Shown in pieces: positions 1 through 4,144 of a stretch of DNA of 6,525 nucleotides; the stretch's first letter is position 1; each line of letters starts with the position of its first letter. This DNA comes from Bacteroidaceae bacterium (GTDB lineage Bacteria; Bacteroidota; Bacteroidia; Bacteroidales; Bacteroidaceae): contig JAGBYN010000060.1 in assembly GCA_017628775.1 (NCBI GenBank), positions 1 through 6,525 of the forward strand, given 5' to 3'. A model generated the notes under the pieces. That model was given only the letters and a program-made list of their open reading frames with translations. It had not been told where the DNA came from and did not search any database. The translations under genes and the position numbers were made by a program.

Positions 1-88
1 CTTGATATATGCTCATACTTGGCCACTTTAAGCTTAATTCTGTCATTTTATCCCATTAATGGAGCATTTATACCTCCCTTACATCGGC

Positions 89-137
89 TGTCCGGGAAAA
101 GAAAGTTAGACAAATGGCCCCAGTTTTTTACCGGACA
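89..137. repeat. 49-bp inverted-repeat element (IS-end-like, MITE-like)
   Basis: The segment starts TGTCCGGGAAAAG (89-101) and ends TTTTTTACCGGACA (124-137). The ends pair as a 7-bp perfect stem, one mismatch (96/130), then A/T pairs down to about 102/124. The same end sequences bound a second element at 1435-1778. Short segments with IS-type terminal inverted repeats and no reading frame are typical of MITEs or of IS remnants. No target-site duplication is visible next to the ends. It could instead be a simple hairpin with some other role. Confidence 0.5.
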
Positions 138-225
138 GTAATATCTTCAAATAGTTTTTGATGTACAATATTCCTTTGTGAGTATTTTTTATATTTATTA
201 TTTTTTGCTAAATACATTATTTCTT

Positions 226-270
226 TGTCCCGATAGCCCTCAAACGGCAGTCGGGGCATTTTCTTTATAT
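226..270 (+). terminator. Terminator-like hairpin, left copy
   Basis: TGTCCCGA (226-233) pairs with TCGGGGCA (251-258), 8 pairs including one G-T wobble, across a 17-base loop, followed by the T-rich run ATTTTCTTTATAT. It is a relative of the hairpin after the RhuM gene (1398-1419): the sequence is nearly identical apart from an 11-base longer loop and one stem change that keeps pairing as a wobble. It looks like a rho-independent terminator for a gene that is no longer present upstream in this window. Confidence 0.5.
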
Positions 271-386
271 CAGCCTCCATTTACAATGCAGTTCAAAACC
301 GTCAAGCAAACGATCTAATCAAAAAGGTAAAAGAATGCTTGTCTGATAGGCAGGATTATCGTACATTCCAGAAAATAAGCACAATA

Positions 387-1385
387 ATGAAAGAAAATAA
401 AATTATTATATACACCGCCAATGATGGTAACACAAGGATTGATGTAAAGCTTGAAGATGAGACATTATGGCTCACACAGACCCAGATGTGCGAATTATAT
501 CAAACAAGTAAATCGAATGTAAGTGAGCATATTAAGCACATCTTTGAGGAAGGGGAACTTTCGAAAGAGGCAACTGTTCGGAAATTCCGAACAGTTCAGC
601 AAGAAGGTTCCCGTAGAGTGGAACGTGAGGTGGAATATTATAACCTGGATATGATTATAGCTTTGGGTTATCGTATCCGTTCCATCATTGCCACAAGATT
701 CCGTCAGTGGGCTACTGAACGCCTGAAAGAATATATCGTGAAAGGATTTACACTGGATGATGAACGGTTGAAAAAGTTGGGAGGTGGCAGCTATTGGAAA
801 GAATTGCTGGAACGTATAAGAGATATTCGTGCTACAGAAAAGGTTCTCTATCGCCAAATACTGGAAATTTACGCAACAAGTATTGACTATGATCCACGGG
901 CTCAGGTTTCGCAAGAGTTTTTCAAGAAGGTGCAAAATAAAATACACTATGCGATTCACGGACATACGGTTGCAGAACTGATTGTGGAACGTGCCGATGC
1001 CGAAAAAGATTTTATGGGATTGCTGACATTTAAGGGAAATCATCCAACATTGATTGAGGCAAAAACCGCAAAGAACTATCTGAACGAAAAAGAACTCCGT
1101 GCTATGGGGCTACTCGTGTCGGGATACTTGGATTTTGCAGAACGTCAGGCTGAACGCGAACAAATAATGACTATGAACGACTGGGCTGCTTATTTGGATA
1201 GGATTCTAACAATGTCTGGTGAACAGTTGTTACAAGGTGCAGGAAGTGTTTCGCACGAAGAGGCTATGGAGCATGCTACAACTGAATACCGCAAGTACAA
1301 GCAGCGTACAATCAGCGATGTTGAGCGAGATTATTTATTCTCGATTAAAACGATAGAAGATTCGGCTAAAAAGAAAAATAAATAA
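387..1385 (+). CDS. RhuM-family protein (virulence protein RhuM family), 332 aa
   Basis: The product belongs to the RhuM family, named after a Salmonella pathogenicity-island gene. Its molecular function is not established, and members are common in accessory and defence-rich regions of gut bacteria. The ATG at 387 is chosen because family members typically begin at or near MKENKIIIY; a TTG at 339 would add 16 residues with no family resemblance. Residues 28-52 (WLTQTQMCELYQTSKSNVSE onward) look like a helix-turn-helix. They are followed by the family block YNLDMIIALGYRIRS (85-99) with FRQWATERLKEYIVKGF after it, and a C-terminal half containing FFKKVQNKIHYAIHGHTVAE (178-197) and AKNYLNEKELRAMGLLVSGY (228-247). 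There is no signal peptide or membrane segment, so it is probably cytoplasmic and may bind DNA (inference). The length looks complete. Codon use is more AT-rich than in the nifJ gene, and the gene stands alone between repeats, which fits acquired DNA. No restriction-modification or toxin partner is in the window. Confidence 0.88.
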   Translation: MKENKIIIYTANDGNTRIDVKLEDETLWLTQTQMCELYQTSKSNVSEHIKHIFEEGELSKEATVRKFRTVQQEGSRRVEREVEYYNLDMIIALGYRIRSIIATRFRQWATERLKEYIVKGFTLDDERLKKLGGGSYWKELLERIRDIRATEKVLYRQILEIYATSIDYDPRAQVSQEFFKKVQNKIHYAIHGHTVAELIVERADAEKDFMGLLTFKGNHPTLIEAKTAKNYLNEKELRAMGLLVSGYLDFAERQAEREQIMTMNDWAAYLDRILTMSGEQLLQGAGSVSHEEAMEHATTEYRKYKQRTISDVERDYLFSIKTIEDSAKKKNK

Positions 1386-1397
1386 ATCAAGTCCTTT

Positions 1398-1427
1398 TGT
1401 CCCGATAGCAGTCGGGACATTTTCTTT
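1398..1427 (+). terminator. Rho-independent terminator of the RhuM gene
   Basis: TGTCCCGA (1398-1405) and TCGGGACA (1412-1419) form a perfect 8-bp stem with the six-base loop TAGCAG, followed by TTTTCTTT. It begins 12 bases after the RhuM stop codon, the right place to end that transcript. The hairpin and its T-rich tail closely match the copy at 226-270. Confidence 0.8.
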
Positions 1428-1434
1428 ATATTGG

Positions 1435-1778
1435 TGTCCGGTAAAAGTATTTAACTCGTTGTTTTATTGATGTTTCAACATAGACAAGCCCGATTTAGAG
1501 AAGTCAACAAGCCGACGAACCTCTATCCAAATAGGAGTTTATTGATTCATGGTCCTATTAATGGGGCACACCCTTCGGGGTGCATTGATTGGGAGCATCT
1601 GTGTCCGGGGGTACTCGCTAACGCTCGCACGCTCCGGTTACTGAGCGGAGACACCTTCGGCGTCTTGCCATGCGGATTAGTAGATATTCAAATCAAAACA
1701 CGCTTGTCTTTTTTTGCTATTTTAAACACCCTACCTTCAGGGGCGTAGCCGTTCGGACTATTTTTATTTTACCGGACA
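1435..1778. mobile_element. 344-bp non-coding element with 12-bp perfect terminal inverted repeats
   Basis: The ends are TGTCCGGTAAAA (1435-1446) and its exact reverse complement (1767-1778). The same motif bounds the 49-bp element at 89-137. Inside is GC-richer sequence with small hairpins (1566-1583, 1632-1650, 1649-1665) and a 93-codon open frame (1467-1748) that looks like no known protein. There is no transposase. Such a structure fits a MITE or an internally deleted insertion sequence that an autonomous relative could move. An 11-T run follows at 1786-1796. No target duplication is evident, and the IS family cannot be named from the ends alone. Confidence 0.5.
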
Positions 1779-1883
1779 ACAATAATTTTTTTTTTTGAGC
1801 AGAAACAAATAACAGGAATACTATCCAGATGGAAAATTCGTGAAATTTGAATGCGTTTAATACAAAATTTAATTGTTTGTTAA

Positions 1884-1971
1884 CCTTATTAGAGTGAAAT
1901 CCGCGTGAGATTAATAAGGCACTCCGTGAGAGATATAGTCAGCGGTAATCAGTGCCCATCTGTGGGAGATG
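1884..1971 (+). ncRNA. Candidate structured RNA: three consecutive hairpins
   Basis: Stem 1 is CCTTATTA (1884-1891) with TAATAAGG (1912-1919). Stem 2 is GGCACT (1918-1923) with AGTGCC (1951-1956), enclosing CCGTGA (1924-1929) paired with TCA-G-CGG (1939-1945). Stem 3 is CATCT (1957-1961) with AGATG (1967-1971). Stems 1 and 2 compete for bases 1918-1919. Each of the three units carries a variant of C-C/T-GTGAGA-GAT (near 1901, 1924 and 1960). A weak promoter-like sequence would start transcription near 1885. The strand is inferred from that promoter only. No Rfam family is recognised by eye, so this is a structural candidate rather than an identification. Confidence 0.3.
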
Positions 1972-2055
1972 TATAAAAAGCGTTCTTTGACATACTGAAG
2001 ACAAGACGAAAGAAGAAAAAGTAGGCGTTTCTTTGGACAATCCAGCTCTTTGTTG

Positions 2056-2098
2056 TATCACTTAAAAAGGTGGTTAATTGACCACCATTTCGGTGATA
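2056..2098. promoter_or_regulatory. Nested inverted repeat (leader hairpin)
   Basis: TATCAC (2056-2061) pairs with GTGATA (2093-2098). Inside it GGTGGT (2069-2074) pairs with ACCACC (2081-2086) over a six-base loop. A competing short stem, CACC (2083-2086) with GGTG (2092-2095), uses the same bases. It could be an RNA leader structure or a cruciform protein-binding site. No regulator can be named. Confidence 0.35.
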
Positions 2099-2149
2099 AA
2101 TATTGCTTCACTGATGGATATACGGTCGTTGGCGAGTCTTCCTCACCCC

Positions 2150-2186
2150 CTCGGTGTAATGACATCCTCCGAGCGCTTTTCTTCGG
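2150..2186. promoter_or_regulatory. Alternative-hairpin segment
   Basis: CTCGG (2150-2154) pairs with CCGAG (2169-2173), with an inner TGT/ACA pair around AATG. The CCGA of the right arm (2169-2172) could instead pair with TCGG at 2183-2186. Two mutually exclusive folds just ahead of a short reading frame are the geometry seen in attenuators, though the stems are short and this may be chance. Confidence 0.25.
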
Positions 2187-2246
2187 CTTCATCGTCTTGT
2201 ATCGGTATGTAACAAATATGAATATTAATAATAAAAGCACTACAAT

Positions 2247-2321
2247 ATGAAGAAAATAAAACTGAACAACTTGGCAAAGAGAGGCATATTTCTCTTTTCT
2301 GCTTCAAAAAGACATGATTAG
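2247..2321 (+). pseudogene. 24-codon peptide, possible truncated double-glycine natural-product precursor
   Basis: An ATG at 2247 opens a frame of 24 codons ending at TAG (2319-2321). The product begins MKKIKLNNLAKRG and then becomes IFLFSASKRHD. The KKIKLNNL start resembles leader peptides of the Bacteroidales GG-type natural-product precursor family (TIGR04149), which normally run on to a Gly-Gly cleavage site; this is recollection of the family, not a search. Here the glycine motif and core are missing, and a small stem-loop (2276-2282 with 2291-2297) followed by TTTTC lies inside the frame, as if the leader had been cut off and capped with a terminator. No maturase or peptidase-transporter gene is nearby. 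It may equally be a chance frame. Confidence 0.3.
2276..2298 (+). terminator. Weak terminator-like hairpin inside the short peptide frame
   Basis: AAAGAGA (2276-2282) pairs with TCTCTTT (2291-2297) across an eight-base loop, with one further T and TCTGC following. The stem is AT-rich and short, so termination would be weak. Its position within the 24-codon frame suggests that frame is a remnant or that a leader transcript ends here. Confidence 0.3.
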
Positions 2322-2326
2322 TAAAA

Positions 2327-2373
2327 TTAAAGAGGATGTATCGAGATTTTGCATTTCGATACATCCTCTTTAG
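2327..2373 (-). terminator. Strong terminator hairpin 3' of metY, probably bidirectional
   Basis: Bases 2328-2344 pair perfectly with 2356-2372 (17 bp). The stem continues through a G-T wobble and two more pairs to a five-base loop at 2348-2352. It lies about 20 bases beyond the metY stop codon. On the minus strand the right-hand side reads CTCTTTAATTTTACT, a usable U-rich tail. On the plus strand CTCTTTAG follows, so it could also stop leader transcripts coming from the left. Confidence 0.85.
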
Positions 2374-2393
2374 ATGTTATAGGCGCTACAGAT

Positions 2394-3677
2394 TTACACT
2401 TGTGCCAATGCTTGTTCAATATCCGCAATGATGTCGTTCACGTCCTCAATACCCACAGAAAGGCGAATTAAGTCGGGAGCAACGCCCGCCTCGCGGAGTT
2501 GTTCGTCGCTGAGCTGACGGTGTGTGTGGCTTGCGGGGTGAAGCACGCAACTCTTGGCGTCTGCCACGTGTGTCACGATACTGATGAGTTGTAATGCGTC
2601 CATGAATTTAATGGCATCTTCGCGTGTGCCCTTCAATCCAAGTGCCATCACGCCACAACCGCCGTTAGGCAAGTACTTTTGTGCTAATTCATGGTAAGGA
2701 TTGTCTGCTAACCCAGAGAAATTGACCCATGCCACCTTGGGGTGTGCATTGAGGTATTCTGCCACGCGTTGTGCGTTTTCACAATGGCGAGGCATGCGTA
2801 AGTGGAGGGTTTCAAGACCGAGGTTCAGGAGAAATGCATTTTCAGGCGATTGAATAGAACCTAAGTCGCGCATGAGTTGTGCGGTAGCCTTAGTCATGTA
2901 TGCCATCTTGCCAAATGCTTTTGTATAGGTCAAACCGTGGTAACTTTCGTCGGGTTGGCAAAGACCAGGGAATTTTTCAGCATGTGCTTCCCAGTCGAAG
3001 TTGCCGCTATCCACAATCGCCCCACCCACAGCAGTGGCATGACCATCCATATACTTTGTGGTAGAGTGGGTGACGATATCTGCGCCCCATTCAAAAGGAC
3101 GGCAATTAATAGGTGTGGCAAATGTATTATCCACGATAAGGGGCATGCCATTGGCGTGAGCTAAGCGTGCGAAGCGTTCAATGTCGAGCACCGTACATCC
3201 AGGGTTTGAGATGGTCTCTCCGAAGAAGCACTTCGTGTTTGGGCGAATGTGTTTTTGAATTTCTTCGTCGCTCCATGTTTGATCCACGAATGTGCATTCA
3301 ATACCTAATTTCTTCAGGGTCACTGCAAAGAGGTTGAATGTGCCCCCATAAATATTATTGGTAGAGATTAAGTGGTCGCCTGCTTCGCAAATATTGAAAA
3401 TCGCATAGAAGCTTGCTGCCTGACCCGAAGAAGTGAGCATGGCGCCCACACCCCCTTCTAATGCAGCAATCTTTGCTGCTACAGCATCGTTGGTTGGGTT
3501 TTGTAAGCGCGTATAGAAATATCCCGACTCTTCTAAGTCAAAAAGTCGAGCCATCTGGTCGCTGGTGTCGTATTTAAATGTTGTGCTTTGGTAAACAGGA
3601 AGTTGACGGGGTTCACCCTTCTTTGGGGTCCATCCTGAATGTATGCACATTGTGCCTAAGTTTAGTTTTTTCTTCAT
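2394..3677 (-). CDS. metY: O-acetylhomoserine sulfhydrylase (O-acetylhomoserine aminocarboxypropyltransferase), 427 aa
   Basis: A cytoplasmic PLP enzyme of the Cys/Met-metabolism (gamma) family. It joins O-acetyl-L-homoserine with sulfide to give homocysteine and acetate, the direct sulfhydrylation step to methionine; some members also make cysteine. Visible marks are YFYTRLQNPT (53-62; Tyr55/Arg57 for the neighbouring subunit's PLP phosphate), the phosphate loop SSGQ (83-86), VDNTF with Asp183 facing the PLP ring nitrogen, and STTKY with Lys208 as the Schiff-base lysine, then a C-terminal RLSVGIED block. The length of 427 aa is usual for MetY and longer than cystathionine gamma-synthases (about 380-400). 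The frame is open 69 bases further upstream, but the promoter -7 box (3716-3723) falls in that extension, so ATG 3677 is the start. The transcript is probably monocistronic, with its own promoter and a strong terminator. The short leader leaves no room for a SAM riboswitch. Confidence 0.95.
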   Translation of the reverse strand: MKKKLNLGTMCIHSGWTPKKGEPRQLPVYQSTTFKYDTSDQMARLFDLEESGYFYTRLQNPTNDAVAAKIAALEGGVGAMLTSSGQAASFYAIFNICEAGDHLISTNNIYGGTFNLFAVTLKKLGIECTFVDQTWSDEEIQKHIRPNTKCFFGETISNPGCTVLDIERFARLAHANGMPLIVDNTFATPINCRPFEWGADIVTHSTTKYMDGHATAVGGAIVDSGNFDWEAHAEKFPGLCQPDESYHGLTYTKAFGKMAYMTKATAQLMRDLGSIQSPENAFLLNLGLETLHLRMPRHCENAQRVAEYLNAHPKVAWVNFSGLADNPYHELAQKYLPNGGCGVMALGLKGTREDAIKFMDALQLISIVTHVADAKSCVLHPASHTHRQLSDEQLREAGVAPDLIRLSVGIEDVNDIIADIEQALAQV

Positions 3678-3715
3678 ATTCGTAGAATGTTGTGATGTTG
3701 TATAAAAATTGCGAG

Positions 3716-3747
3716 CAAATTTAAATATTATCTGTGGAAAACCCAAA
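3716..3747 (-). promoter_or_regulatory. Bacteroidetes-type promoter of metY
   Basis: On the minus strand TTTG (3744-3747) is followed after 20 bases by TAAATTTG (3716-3723), a full match to the Bacteroidetes TAnnTTTG -7 box. It predicts a start of transcription near 3710 and a leader of roughly 30 bases. This placement rules out the longer metY frame that begins at 3746. Confidence 0.75.
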
Positions 3748-3799
3748 GATTTACAGAAATAATCAAAGGAACCGTTGGCTTGTGGGGTGATTGTGCAGG

Positions 3800-3932
3800 G
3801 TTTAGAGTTTAGAGATGAGAGTTTAGAGTTGAGAGAGGAGAGAAGAGGCTTCGCCTCGTTAAGAGGGACCTAAAGGTCTGTTAAGAGGTTAAGAGGAGCC
3901 TTTGGCTCGTTAAGAAGTTAAGAGAGGAGAGG
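3800..3932. repeat. Purine-rich tract with tandem mini-hairpins
   Basis: GTTTAGA occurs at 3800-3806, 3807-3813 and 3821-3827. Then come three hairpins of five pairs each with tiny loops: GAGGC/GCCTC (3845-3857, loop TTC), GACCT/AGGTC (3867-3878, loop AA) and GAGCC/GGCTC (3896-3908, loop TTT). The linkers after the hairpins carry GTTAAGA at 3858, 3880, 3888, 3909 and 3917. Stem sequences differ between units while pairing is kept. The bottom strand is pyrimidine-rich. The tract has no coding potential. Confidence 0.6.
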
Positions 3933-4027
3933 TAGGGGCCGATCCCCGTGTCGGCCCGTCGTCATCCAATGCATCAATCGCCATGGATGTTGTGTAGGGG
4001 TCGATTCTCGTGTTGGCCCGTCATCCC
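3933..4027. repeat. REP-like palindromic doublet
   Basis: Copy 1 (3933-3967) starts TAGGGGCCGATCCCCGTGTC, and copy 2 (3995-4027) starts TAGGGGTCGATTCTCGTGTT. Both continue GGCCCGTC(..)ATCC. In copy 1 GGGCCGA (3936-3942) pairs with TCGGCCC (3951-3957); in copy 2 GGGTCGA pairs with TTGGCCC, with wobbles. The copies are 62 bases apart. Palindromic pairs of this size in a spacer resemble dispersed REP/BIME-type repeats. Genome copy number is unknown from this window. Confidence 0.5.
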
Positions 4028-4096
4028 ATCATTTCTATAGTCTTATAGTTTGTATCGCTAAGTATTGTGCGTTCGCATGGCACCCTTAAGACCTTA

Positions 4097-4135
4097 TAAC
4101 CTGAGAAGTTGGCACTCGCGAAACTTCTCAGGTTA
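4097..4135 (-). terminator. Long hairpin 3' of the SIMPL gene, lacking a U-tract
   Basis: TAACCTGAGAAGTT (4097-4110) pairs perfectly with AACTTCTCAGGTTA (4122-4135), 14 bp, with an 11-base loop. It begins 10 bases past the SIMPL stop codon. On the minus strand it is followed by TAAGGTCTT rather than a T run, so it may protect or process the 3' end, or terminate inefficiently. Confidence 0.6.
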
Positions 4136-4144
4136 ATCTGTCAC

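Larger units (their letters stand above)
1..386. other. Non-coding left flank of the RhuM gene
   Basis: No supported gene lies here. The stretch is AT-rich and holds a palindrome CCATTAATGG (53-62), a 49-bp inverted-repeat element (89-137) and a terminator-like hairpin (226-266). The reading frame of the RhuM gene is open back to a TAG at 234-236 but has no ATG before 387; a TTG at 339 is the only tempting earlier start. The terminator-like hairpin has no upstream gene left to terminate inside the window, so either that gene ends left of base 1 or it has been lost. No clear TTTG/TAnnTTTG promoter for the RhuM gene could be found. Confidence 0.6.
1779..2246. other. Gene-free, hairpin-rich intergenic stretch
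   Basis: No convincing protein gene is present. An 11-T run (1786-1796) follows the inverted-repeat element. A weak promoter-like pair (TTTG 1846-1849, then TAATTGTTTG 1870-1879 after 20 bases) precedes a cluster of stems at 1884-1971. More stems lie at 2056-2098 and 2150-2186. A TTCTTTGACATA motif occurs at about 1983-1994. The density of complementary segments and lack of coding character suggest an untranslated leader or small RNA rather than a decayed gene, but no known RNA family is recognised. Confidence 0.45.
3678..4144. other. Repeat-filled spacer between SIMPL gene and metY
   Basis: No gene is present. From the metY promoter outward come a purine-rich tract with GTTTAGAG-type repeats (about 3800-3843), three tandem mini-hairpins joined by GTTAAGA units (3845-3924), an imperfect doublet of a REP-like palindrome (3933-3967 and 3995-4027), a stretch with no visible structure (4028-4096), and a long hairpin just after the SIMPL stop codon. 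Confidence 0.7.

Noticed and set aside
339..386. TTG at 339 as the RhuM start
   Set aside because: It gives 16 extra residues unlike the family N-terminus, while ATG 387 gives the expected MKENKIIIY start.
495..1043. 182-codon open frame on the minus strand inside the RhuM gene
   Set aside because: It is antisense to a well-supported family protein, rich in Phe/Cys/His, and has no motif; a shadow of the RhuM frame.
387..1385. RhuM gene as part of a restriction-modification or toxin-antitoxin operon
   Set aside because: RhuM genes can sit in such loci, but here no second gene lies beside it: terminator-like hairpins and repeats bracket it on both sides.
1467..1748. 93-codon plus-strand frame inside the inverted-repeat element
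   Set aside because: The translation looks like read-through of small hairpins and repeats and resembles no transposase or known small protein.
1893..1912. Cobalamin-riboswitch-like GTGAAATCC
   Set aside because: The remaining conserved blocks of the cobalamin aptamer (GCTG-CCCGC-ACTG region) are absent, and the following region has no B12-related gene.
2050..2250. 66-codon plus-strand frame and overlapping minus-strand frames in the leader region
   Set aside because: They run through several inverted repeats, start with TTG or lack an initiation context, and show no family resemblance.
3678..3715. SAM riboswitch controlling metY
   Set aside because: The predicted leader is only about 30 bases, too short for any known SAM aptamer, and no aptamer motif is visible upstream.
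3845..3932. CRISPR-like array
   Set aside because: Units are about 20-30 bases of hairpin plus linker, with no constant repeat of 23 bases or more, no unique spacers of regular size and no cas genes.
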